A stretch of 64,000 bases of DNA from Actinopolymorpha alba DSM 45243 (GTDB lineage Bacteria > Actinomycetota > Actinomycetes > Propionibacteriales > Actinopolymorphaceae): positions 62,001-126,000 of the forward strand of contig NZ_KB892740.1 of NCBI RefSeq assembly GCF_000373925.1, written 5' to 3'. Under the pieces are notes generated by a model. That model ran no database searches and was not told the origin of the DNA. It saw only the letters and a program-made list of their open reading frames with translations. The first letter of the stretch is position 1. Every line of letters begins with the position of its first letter. The translations under genes were made by a program, and so were the position numbers. Shown here one piece after another: positions 57,772 through 64,000 of the stretch.

Positions 57772-58380
57772 ATGCGTGATCTGCTGGCCCGGCAGCTGGC
57801 CGACCATGTCGAGACGGCCCGGTCGGTGGAGTCGCTTCTGCCGTTGGTGGCCGACCTCGGCGAACTCCTGTGTACGACGTTCGACCGAGGCGGCCGGCTC
57901 TACACCTTCGGCAACGGCGGCAGCGCGGCGGATGCGCAGCACCTTGCCGCCGAACTCGTCGGGCGTTACCGGCGGGAGCGGCCACCACTCCCCGCCGCGG
58001 CGTTCAGCGTCGATCCGTCCGTGGTGACCTGCATCGGCAACGGCTACTCCTTCGACGACGTCTTCGCCCGCCAGGCCACGGCGTGGGCCCGGCCCAGTGA
58101 CGTCGTGGCCGGCTTCACGACGAGCGGGCGCTCACCCAACGTTGTCCGCGGCCTCTCGGCGGCTCGCGACGTCGGTGCGACCACGGTGCTGTTCGCGGCC
58201 GGCGACGGTGGCGAGGCGGTGCGGTACGCCGACCTCGCGCTCCTCGTGCCCTCGCTGACGACGGCCCGCACCCAGGAGATGCACCTGCTCCTTCTCCACC
58301 TGGTGAGCGAGTGGGTCGACGCGTGGGCGGCCGGCGAGGCCGACGCACACGGCAACAGCCTCGAAGTCGCCGTCAGCTGA
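57772..58380 (+). CDS. SIS-domain isomerase (phosphoheptose isomerase-like, GmhA)
   Basis: 202 residues. SIS fold with GRLYTFGNGGSAADAQHLAA ELVGRY, AAFSVDPSVVTCIGNGYSFD, VVAGFTTSGRSPNVVRGL and RTQEMHLLLLHLVSEW, all typical of GmhA, which turns sedoheptulose 7-phosphate into glycero-manno-heptose 7-phosphate. In the absence of other heptose genes here the precise substrate is uncertain. ATG 57772 has a weak ribosome site (GTGGGGACG). Stands alone. Confidence 0.88.
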   Translation: MRDLLARQLADHVETARSVESLLPLVADLGELLCTTFDRGGRLYTFGNGGSAADAQHLAAELVGRYRRERPPLPAAAFSVDPSVVTCIGNGYSFDDVFARQATAWARPSDVVAGFTTSGRSPNVVRGLSAARDVGATTVLFAAGDGGEAVRYADLALLVPSLTTARTQEMHLLLLHLVSEWVDAWAAGEADAHGNSLEVAVS

Positions 58381-58419
58381 GCCTCGTTGCATGGGGTCGG
58401 CTGCTTGCTCGACGCGAGT

Positions 58420-58902
58420 TCAGCGCTGGCGCAGGCGTTCCCGGACTGACGCGACGGTGACACCGCCATCGGGATGTTTCGCCAGTTTGCCCCGCCTGAT
58501 CAGGTCGTGGACCCCCTGGCGGGTCATGCCGAGCATCGCTCCGGCGACGGCGTATGTCACGGCGGCCGCGGTCGGATGGCCCACCCGCCGCGCGGTGACC
58601 TGGCCGAGCGGGGTCTGCCACCACTCGGCCGGCGGGTCGAATGCCGTGTCGCTCGGGAAGAGCGTGCTGACCAGGCGGATGAGCGTCTGAGTGGCCAGCA
58701 GGTCGTCGGGGCCGAGGAGTTCGGCGGCCCACGTGTCGGCCTGCCGGCGGGCCTTCCTGCGTAGCTGCTCCAGTTGTGAGCTGTTGTCGAGCAGGATCTC
58801 CAGCGGGTCGAAGAGCCGGCTCTCGAGCACGCGGGTGAGATGCTCGGCGAGCTCTTCGGCGTCGGCGGTGGTCCGTGCGCTGACCGTCGGCGTTGCTGCC
58901 AT
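58420..58902 (-). CDS. HTH-containing DNA-binding protein (antitoxin/excisionase-like)
   Basis: 160 residues from ATG 58902, preceded by GAGGGAGG; ATG 58920 would remove the spacing. N-terminal helical, acidic region (DAEELAEHLTRVLESRLFD), then Arg-rich helix RRKARRQADTWAAELLG, and a C-terminal helix-turn-helix AVAGAMLGMTRQGVHDLIRR GKLAKH with VASVRERL. Such C-terminal HTH units occur in MerR/excisionase-like and antitoxin proteins. No toxin gene adjoins. Unknown role. Confidence 0.7.
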   Translation of the reverse strand: MAATPTVSARTTADAEELAEHLTRVLESRLFDPLEILLDNSSQLEQLRRKARRQADTWAAELLGPDDLLATQTLIRLVSTLFPSDTAFDPPAEWWQTPLGQVTARRVGHPTAAAVTYAVAGAMLGMTRQGVHDLIRRGKLAKHPDGGVTVASVRERLRQR

Positions 58903-59090
58903 CGTCGCCTCCCTCGCCAATCACCGGATCCACACAGGTTGACGGGCAGTGTCAAGATACCTGCGGCGTCATGTCAAGGGCCCGGAACACCCCCTGTGAT
59001 GATGGCGTTCTGGCCAGGTGGGCGCTGCCCGGCGGCCGTAACGCCGGTCGGGCTTGTCATCGATGATCAGCGACGAAAGGACCTCGCATC

Positions 59091-60077
59091 ATGCGGACCA
59101 CCACTCTCGGCAGGGGCGGCGCGGAGGTCGGGCGGATCGGCCTGGGATGCATGGGAATGTCCTGGGCGTACGACGAGGCCGGGCGGGACGACACCGAGTC
59201 GATCAAGGTGATCCGCCGCGCGATCGACCTCGGCGTGACGCTGATCGACACCGCCGACGCCTACGGTCCGTTCTCCAACGAACAGCTGGTCGGCCGGGCC
59301 CTTCGGGGACGTCGCGATGAGGTGGTCCTCGCCACCAAGGTCGGACTGATGCCCGACGGCGAGCGCACGCTGCACCGTAACGCGCGGCCGGAGTACATCC
59401 GGGGCGCCATCGACGGCAGCCTGGCCCGCCTCGGAGTGGATTACGTCGATCTCTACCAGCTACACCGGGTCGACCCGGCCGTACCGCTGGCGGAGAGCTG
59501 GGGCGCGCTGGCCGACCTCGTGGCGGCCGGCAAGGTCCGGGCGATCGGGCTTTCGGAGGCGACGGTCGACGAGATCAGGGAAGCCCACGCCATCCATCCG
59601 GTGGCGAGCGTCCAGTCGGAGCTGTCGTTGTGGACGCGGGACCGGCTCGCCGACGTCGTGCCCTACACCGAGGAGCACGGCATCGCGTTCCTGCCGTTCT
59701 CGCCTCTGGGGCGGGGGTTCCTCACCGGCCGGATCACCTCCGCCGAGCAGCTGGCCGAGGGTGACATGCGACGCAAGCTGCCGAGGTTCCAGGGAGCGGC
59801 GTTCGAGGCCAACCAGGCCCTGGTGGAGAAGGTGACGGCTCTGGCCGAGCGGTTGGGCGTGACGCCGGGCCAGGTCGCCCTCGCGTGGGTGGTCGCGCAG
59901 GGGGAGTACGTCGTACCCATCCCGGGCACGAAGCGGTTGCGGTACCTCGAGGAGAACGCCGCGGCCGGAGACGTCGACCTGCCCGCCGACGCGCTCGCCG
60001 AACTCGACGCGCTACCCGCAGCGGTGGGTGATCGCTACGGCACCGCGATCGCCGGAGCCACGGTCAGCCCCCGCTGA
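59091..60077 (+). CDS. Aldo/keto reductase, AKR13-like
   Basis: 328 residues. Opening RTTTLGRGGAEVGRIGLGCM, catalytic Asp/Tyr in LIDTADAYGPFSNE, Lys in VVLATKVGLM, His in LYQLHRVDP; NADPH site AQGEYVVPIPGTKRLRYLEE. The GCMGMSWAYD motif is that of the 'aldo/keto reductase general' family acting on aldehydes and ketones. ATG 59091, preceded by GAAAGGAC. Ends at a convergent junction that contains the third palindromic element. Confidence 0.92.
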   Translation: MRTTTLGRGGAEVGRIGLGCMGMSWAYDEAGRDDTESIKVIRRAIDLGVTLIDTADAYGPFSNEQLVGRALRGRRDEVVLATKVGLMPDGERTLHRNARPEYIRGAIDGSLARLGVDYVDLYQLHRVDPAVPLAESWGALADLVAAGKVRAIGLSEATVDEIREAHAIHPVASVQSELSLWTRDRLADVVPYTEEHGIAFLPFSPLGRGFLTGRITSAEQLAEGDMRRKLPRFQGAAFEANQALVEKVTALAERLGVTPGQVALAWVVAQGEYVVPIPGTKRLRYLEENAAAGDVDLPADALAELDALPAAVGDRYGTAIAGATVSPR

Positions 60078-60092
60078 CAACATGGCGGCGGA

Positions 60093-60188
60093 CCGGGAAT
60101 GATCACGTTTGCTCGGCAAATCCCCACGATGCAAGCTCAATTCACCGCGCATCGTGGGGAATGATCACGTAAACGTGATCATTCCCGG
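60093..60188. repeat. Nested AATGATCACGT palindromes (copy 3) at a convergent junction
   Basis: Outer 18-bp perfect inverted repeat (60093-60110 / 60171-60188); inside it a stem TCCCCACGATG (60121-60131) / CATCGTGGGGA (60150-60160); and an inner perfect palindrome with 14-bp arms (60157-60170 / 60173-60186, centre AA). The right arm can pair with either the first or the second left copy, so alternative folds exist. Between convergent aldo/keto reductase and ferredoxin genes. Confidence 0.88.
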
Positions 60189-60203
60189 CCCCATGCGGGC
60201 TCG

Positions 60204-60407
60204 CTAGTCCTCGTCCGGGACCACTTCGATGGTGCCGGACGGGCAGAGGGATTCGGCTTGCTTGGCCGCCTCGTGGCGGTCGGGCGCGGGTTCGGGGTTG
60301 AGCAGCACCACGCAGCCGTCGTCCTCACTCTGGTCGAAGAGGTCGGGTGCGGTGAGGACGCACATGCCGGCGCCGATGCAGCGTTCCCGGTGGATCTCGA
60401 TTCTCAT
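60204..60407 (-). CDS. [3Fe-4S]-type ferredoxin, P450 partner
   Basis: 67 residues from ATG 60407 (GAGGAA upstream). Cysteines: CIGAGMCV near residue 10 and CPSGTI near the end, i.e. the C-x5-C ... C pattern of single-cluster [3Fe-4S] ferredoxins from actinomycetes. It follows the cytochrome P450 gene by 85 bases and most likely donates electrons to it. Only the last 67 residues of the larger frame are coding. Confidence 0.9.
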   Translation of the reverse strand: MRIEIHRERCIGAGMCVLTAPDLFDQSEDDGCVVLLNPEPAPDRHEAAKQAESLCPSGTIEVVPDED

Positions 60408-60492
60408 GATTCGTTCCTCTACCAGCTTCGGCCTACCTACCACGCGGACCATTTCGTCGTACCACACCGACGACTCTCCCCGGCACGCGGTC

Positions 60493-61698
60493 CTACCACG
60501 CGACCGGCAGATGGTGGACTCCGTAGATTGCCATGTCGGTACGCAGTGGCACCTCGTCGGGAGCGACGGCGAGGCGCAGGGTCGGGAAGCGCCGGAACAG
60601 TTCGCGGTAGCCGATCCGCATCTCGATCCGGGCCAGTTGCTGGCCGAGGCATTGGTGGATGCCGTGCCCGAACGCCACATGCCCAGCCGCCGACCTGGTG
60701 ACGTCGAGCGCCTCCGGGTGGTCGAAGCGGTCGGGATCGCGGTTGGCGAGCGGTATCGAGATGACGACCGTCTCGCCGGCCTTCACCAACTGGCCGTCCA
60801 CCTCGACGTCCTCCAGGGCCGCACGCACGGTGCCGAACTGAACGATGGAGAGATACCTCAGCAGTTCCTCGACGGCACCCTCGATCAGGTCGGGATCCTT
60901 GCGGAGCGCGGCCAGCTGGTCCGGGCGCTGGAGCAGCGCGAAGGTCCCGAGCGCCAGCATGTTCGCGGTGGTCTCATGGCCGGCGAGGAGCAGCAGCGTC
61001 GAGATGCCGACAAGCTCGTCGTCGTTCAGCTCGGTGTCCCGGATCAGCCCGCTGATCAGCGCGTCGTCCGGGTTCGTCCGCTTGCTGAGGACCAGGTCGC
61101 GGAGGAGGTCGTTGACCGCCTCCATCGCCGCCACCCGCTCATCAGGGGGCGACGTGAGGCGGAGCAGTGTCGAGGTGTCCTTCTGGAACTTCTCGCGGTA
61201 GGAGTACGGAACGCCGAGGAGTTCACAGATCACCAGGGACGGGATCGGCAGCGAGAACGCTGGTACCAGATCGACGGGTGGGCCGTGCTCCTCCATCGCG
61301 TCGAGGTGTTCGGTGGTGATCTGCTCGATGCGGGGCTCCAGGGCCTTCATCCGCCGGACCGTGAACTGCCCCGTCAGTAGATGGCGGTACCTCGTGTGCT
61401 CGGGCGGATCCATTCGGATGAAGCTGCCTGGCCGGGTCTTGCGGGGTATCTTCTCGACCCCGGGGACCGGGATGGGCTGGTGGATGAGTTCGATACGGGA
61501 GCTGAACCGCCGGTCGGCGAGGACGGTCCGGGCCGCCGCCTGACTGGTGACCACCCACCCCAGATGACCGTCGGGGAAGGCGAGCCTGCTGATAGGACCG
61601 TGCTGCCGTAGCTCTCCCAACTCCGGTGGCGGGTCGAACGGACAACCGCTCGCCCGGGCGGTGGGCAGTGTGGTCGCAGTGGACAGCTTGTCTGGCAT
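60493..61698 (-). CDS. Cytochrome P450 (CYP105-like)
   Basis: Soluble heme monooxygenase of 401 residues. I-helix [14 protein letters not shown]-helix EELLRYLS (ExxR), and heme loop [18 protein letters not shown] with Cys ligand; also [11 protein letters not shown] in the substrate side. Class I bacterial P450 using a ferredoxin, here the downstream gene. TetR gene just upstream on the same strand (18 bases) may control the cluster. Could oxidise a xenobiotic or the product of the neighbouring polyketide genes (inference). Confidence 0.94.
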   Translation of the reverse strand: MPDKLSTATTLPTARASGCPFDPPPELGELRQHGPISRLAFPDGHLGWVVTSQAAARTVLADRRFSSRIELIHQPIPVPGVEKIPRKTRPGSFIRMDPPEHTRYRHLLTGQFTVRRMKALEPRIEQITTEHLDAMEEHGPPVDLVPAFSLPIPSLVICELLGVPYSYREKFQKDTSTLLRLTSPPDERVAAMEAVNDLLRDLVLSKRTNPDDALISGLIRDTELNDDELVGISTLLLLAGHETTANMLALGTFALLQRPDQLAALRKDPDLIEGAVEELLRYLSIVQFGTVRAALEDVEVDGQLVKAGETVVISIPLANRDPDRFDHPEALDVTRSAAGHVAFGHGIHQCLGQQLARIEMRIGYRELFRRFPTLRLAVAPDEVPLRTDMAIYGVHHLPVAW

Positions 61699-61716
61699 CG
61701 TGTGTTCCCCCTTGTG

Positions 61717-62412
61717 TCACGTCGTCGTGCCGGATCCCTGCTCCGTTTCGTTGGCGGGAAGGCTCTGCAGATATCTCTCGAATCCACGACGGACCAGGCT
61801 GGACAGGTCCTCGCCGAACAACCGCGGGTCGACGATCTCCAGGAACGCCTGGACGAGCCGTGGCACCGTTTCCGGTGTCAGGCTGTCGCTGCCGAGGGCG
61901 CGGGACACGTGTGCGTGGAAGGCGAGGACGCCGAGCCTCATCGCCACGAACACCGCCGCGAGAGCGCGCGGATCCGAATGCTGGGCGTGCCCGTCGTCCG
62001 CGAGCTTGGTGAGGTACTCCTCGGTGAGATCCACCATGTGGTCGAAGAGTTCGGTCGCCGATTCCGGGTCGTCGACCATGACGCGCGCGAGGTACCGGAC
62101 CACGGGTGGCGCGCTCTGGTAGATCGCGGCGAGGAACGCCGGATCGCCGAGCCCCTTTTCGTCGATGCCCTCCTTGGCGTGCCGCTGGACGAACTCCAGG
62201 ACGTAGGCGTCGCAGGCCTCGCGGAGGCGTTCCTTGGAGCCGAAGTGGTGCTGGACCAGCGCCGCGGAGACACCCGCCTCGGCTGCGATACCCCGGATCG
62301 TCGCGCCCCTGATCCCGTGTTCGGCGAACTGCAGGAGGGCCGCGTCCCGGATCCGGGCGCGGGCGGTGAGGTCGTCGACCGACCGGTTGCGCGACGGATG
62401 CGTTGAACGCAT
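61717..62412 (-). CDS. TetR-family repressor
   Basis: 231 residues. HTH at about 17-62: ARIRDAALLQFAEHGIRGAT, GIAAEAGVSAALVQHHFGSKERL. The C-terminal domain has VRYLARVMVDDPESATELFD and a helical end. 18 bases upstream of the P450 gene on the same strand, and divergent from the type III polyketide synthase, with overlapping CTGTTCAG/CTGTACAG palindromes between. ATG 62412. Confidence 0.92.
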   Translation of the reverse strand: MRSTHPSRNRSVDDLTARARIRDAALLQFAEHGIRGATIRGIAAEAGVSAALVQHHFGSKERLREACDAYVLEFVQRHAKEGIDEKGLGDPAFLAAIYQSAPPVVRYLARVMVDDPESATELFDHMVDLTEEYLTKLADDGHAQHSDPRALAAVFVAMRLGVLAFHAHVSRALGSDSLTPETVPRLVQAFLEIVDPRLFGEDLSSLVRRGFERYLQSLPANETEQGSGTTT

Positions 62413-62430
62413 GTACAGCAGACTAAACCG

Positions 62431-62457
62431 CTGTTCAGCCCTCTGTACAGACGTTCA
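62431..62457. promoter_or_regulatory. TetR operator candidate (CTGTTCAG and CTGTACAG)
   Basis: CTGTTCAG 62431-62438, TCTGTACAGA (perfect palindrome) 62442-62451 and a third GTTCAG (62453-62458) lie with about 12-bp spacing in the divergent region between the TetR gene and the polyketide synthase. Confidence 0.55.
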
Positions 62458-62496
62458 GTATCGCCGGATTCCTCCGGTAGGTGGGGAGTCCGCGTC

Positions 62497-62502
62497 TACG
62501 AT
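62497..62502 (+). promoter_or_regulatory. -10 element TACGAT of the polyketide synthase gene
   Basis: TACGAT ends 6 bases before GTG 62509, and no ribosome site is visible upstream, so a leaderless transcript starting at the GTG is likely. Confidence 0.5.
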
Positions 62503-62508
62503 GCATTG

Positions 62509-63573
62509 GTGACGCGCATCGCCTCCGTGCACGGGGTGCCCGCCCCATACCGGTACGCCCAGCGCGAGCTCACTGACGCCTTCGCCCGGTTAAGCGACCT
62601 TCATGGCACCCGTCGGCAGGCCCTCGAGCGGTTCCACACCAGTTCGACGGTCCAGGCCCGCCACCTCGCCCTACCGCTGGACGACTACCCGCGGCTCCAC
62701 GGATTCGGTGCTGCGAACGACGCCTTCATCGCCAGCGCTCTCGACCTGGGCGGTGAGGCGATCACGGGGGCGCTGGCCGACGCGGGGATTTCCGCGGACG
62801 AGGTGGACCTGTTGGCGTTCACGAGTACGACAGGAGTCGCCGCACCCTCGATCGACGCGCGGCTCGTCCAGCGCCTGGGGCTGCGGCCGGACGTCAAACG
62901 GCTCCCGCTGTTCGGGCTCGGCTGCGCCGGTGGCGCGGCCGGCCTGGCCCGGGTGCACGACTACCTGACTGGTTGGCCCGAGCAGGTGGCGGTCCTTCTC
63001 TCGGTCGAGCTGTGCTCGCTGACGCTGCAGCGCGCGGACGTGTCGGTGGCGAACCTGGTCGCGAGTGCGTTGTTCAGTGACGGCGCGGCGGCGGTGGTGA
63101 TGACGGGTGAACGCCGTACGCCCGTGACGCCCGCGCGCGGGCCGCGCGTGGTCGCGACCCGAAGCCAGCTCTACCCCGACAGCGAGCGGGTGATGGCGTG
63201 GAACGTGAGCGACTCGGGGTTCCGGATCGTGCTGGGCGCGGAGGTCCCGGACGTCGTACGCGCGTATCTCGGCGGGGACGTACGCGCCTTCCTGGCCGAC
63301 CACGACCTGAAGCTGGAGGACATCACGACCTGGGTCTGCCATCCTGGCGGGCCGAAGGTGCTCGACGCGGTGGCGGAGACGCTCGGCCTGCCCGCCGATG
63401 CGCTCGACGTGACCTGGCATTCGCTCGCCACGATCGGGAACCTGTCGTCCGCGTCGGTGCTCTTCGTTCTCCGGGACACTCTGGCGCGGGGCCGCACCGA
63501 GCCGGGTACGCCCGGCGTACTCCTCGCGTTGGGTCCCGGTTTCTGCTCCGAACTCGTGCTCCTCGAATGGTGA
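62509..63573 (+). CDS. Type III polyketide synthase
   Basis: 354 residues, homodimeric chalcone-synthase-like enzyme that extends acyl-CoA with malonyl units. Catalytic triad Cys139 (FGLGCAGGAAG), His278 (WVCHPGGPKVLDA) and Asn311 (IGNLSSASVLF). N-terminus RIASVHGVPAPYRYAQRELT is of the bacterial alkylresorcinol/alkylpyrone branch (as SrsA, ArsB-like). GTG 62509 appears leaderless. Followed after 7 bases by a methyltransferase, as in the Streptomyces srsA-srsB cluster; the product is likely a phenolic or pyrone lipid. Confidence 0.92.
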   Translation: MTRIASVHGVPAPYRYAQRELTDAFARLSDLHGTRRQALERFHTSSTVQARHLALPLDDYPRLHGFGAANDAFIASALDLGGEAITGALADAGISADEVDLLAFTSTTGVAAPSIDARLVQRLGLRPDVKRLPLFGLGCAGGAAGLARVHDYLTGWPEQVAVLLSVELCSLTLQRADVSVANLVASALFSDGAAAVVMTGERRTPVTPARGPRVVATRSQLYPDSERVMAWNVSDSGFRIVLGAEVPDVVRAYLGGDVRAFLADHDLKLEDITTWVCHPGGPKVLDAVAETLGLPADALDVTWHSLATIGNLSSASVLFVLRDTLARGRTEPGTPGVLLALGPGFCSELVLLEW

Positions 63574-63580
63574 TCCGACC

Positions 63581-64000
63581 GTGAGTGGGTACGCCCTCTA
63601 CGCCGTGCTCGTCGGCGCGGTCGTCATCCAGCGGCTGGTCGAAGTCGCGGTCTCCCGACGCAATGCCGCCTGGACCTTGCGCCAGGGTGGGGTGGAGTTC
63701 GGGGGCCGACACTTTCCGCTGCTGGTGGTGTTGCACGTCGGGCTCCTGGCCGGTTGCCTGGGCGAACCCGTTCTGGCGGACCGGCCCTTCATCCCGTTGC
63801 TCGGCTGGCCGATGTTCGGGTTGGTGGTGGCCGCCGGAGCGCTGCGCTGGTGGTGCGTCGCCACCCTTGGCCGGCGCTGGAACCACCGCATCATCGTCGT
63901 GCCCGGGCGTGCGCCGGTGGCGCGGGGTTCCTACCGATACCTACGGCATCCCAACTACCTCGCGGTCGTCGTCGAGGGCCTCGCGCTGCCGCTGGTGCAC
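63581..64000 (+). CDS. Isoprenylcysteine carboxyl methyltransferase-family protein (partial)
   Basis: GTG 63581 starts 7 bases after the polyketide synthase and the frame is open to the window end (140 residues visible). Membrane helices alternate with SRRNAAWTLRQGGVEFGGRH, LGRRWNHRIIVVPGRAPVA and YRYLRHPNYLAVVVEG, the ICMT signature with SAM-site His/Asn. In the Streptomyces srs operon an enzyme of this family O-methylates the alkylresorcinol made by the type III synthase, so the same role is expected. The C-terminus is outside the window. Confidence 0.88.
   Translation, partial: MSGYALYAVLVGAVVIQRLVEVAVSRRNAAWTLRQGGVEFGGRHFPLLVVLHVGLLAGCLGEPVLADRPFIPLLGWPMFGLVVAAGALRWWCVATLGRRWNHRIIVVPGRAPVARGSYRYLRHPNYLAVVVEGLALPLVH

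Noticed and set aside
58420-58902. Toxin-antitoxin pair
   Set aside because: A helix-turn-helix protein is present but no adjacent toxin-like gene.
15089-60188. parS centromere sites
   Set aside because: The palindromes have TGATCACGT-NN-ACGTGATCA; the parS core GTTTCACGTGAAAC is not matched.

Overview
This 64 kb window is high-GC, gene-dense DNA with frequent GTG starts. The block rpsF-ssb-rpsR-rplI followed at some distance by dnaB, together with C+ type S18, DesK-like two-component pairs, HutC/YtrA-type GntR regulators and actinobacterial-style DnaN residues, points to an actinomycete. The density of small sugar-catabolic clusters (GH4 glycosidase, BadF-type kinase, PfkB kinase, LacI, phytanoyl-CoA dioxygenase/AraC) is reminiscent of Propionibacteriales such as Kribbella or Actinopolymorpha, but that genus-level guess is inference. 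No rRNA, tRNA or CRISPR array was seen.

Layout. 1-10 kb: end of a membrane protein, tyrS, a frameshifted remnant, a membrane protein plus DesK/DesR-like two-component system, an alanine-racemase-like protein beside a FemAB cell-wall transferase, endonuclease IV, and a membrane protein/YtrA-type GntR operon whose promoter is covered by a perfect palindrome. 10-20 kb: rpsF-ssb-rpsR-rplI, two secreted penicillin-recognising enzymes (dacB and a beta-lactamase-fold protein), a MATE exporter, then a cluster of DnaA-box-like sites in front of dnaB. DnaB is split in its Walker A motif by a 500-residue class 3 intein carrying a LAGLIDADG endonuclease and two Cys-rich motifs. 20-26 kb: Nudix hydrolase, a MerR regulator fused to two DnaN (sliding clamp) domains and translationally coupled to an MFS exporter, then DUF6886, YccF, an SRPBCC/ArsR/VOC operon and an acyltransferase. 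26-32 kb: a sugar operon (NagB-like, GH4, BadF-type kinase) whose GntR regulator is separated from it by an IS200/IS605 element with a dead tnpA and an intact tnpB. 32-45 kb: TetR/SDR pair, SnoaL, SGNH hydrolase, amidase, tricorn-like protease, Uma2 protein, kinase-like protein, FAD/Fe-S oxidoreductase, ornithine-cyclodeaminase-like protein. 45-51 kb: a fused TrpE-TrpG under a textbook Trp attenuator with a leader peptide, a methyltransferase and an Nramp-like transporter. 51-58 kb: aldo/keto reductase, PfkB kinase plus YihT/LacD-like aldolase, PhyH/AraC pair, LacI, SIS isomerase. 58-64 kb: aldo/keto reductase, ferredoxin/P450/TetR, and a type III polyketide synthase followed by an isoprenylcysteine-methyltransferase-like gene that runs off the window.

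Most notable: (1) the MerR-sliding-clamp chimera coupled to an exporter, which could be a sensor/efflux module for clamp-binding antibiotics of the griselimycin type (inference); (2) a family of nested palindromes built on AATGATCACGT that occurs at three convergent gene junctions (about 15.1, 49.4 and 60.1 kb), with a differently sequenced but similarly built inverted repeat at a fourth (46.0 kb); (3) six near-consensus DnaA boxes within about 200 bp upstream of dnaB; (4) the class 3 DnaB intein. Many regulators sit beside clear palindromic operators, listed individually. Functions are from recognised family motifs read by eye; no database search was possible.
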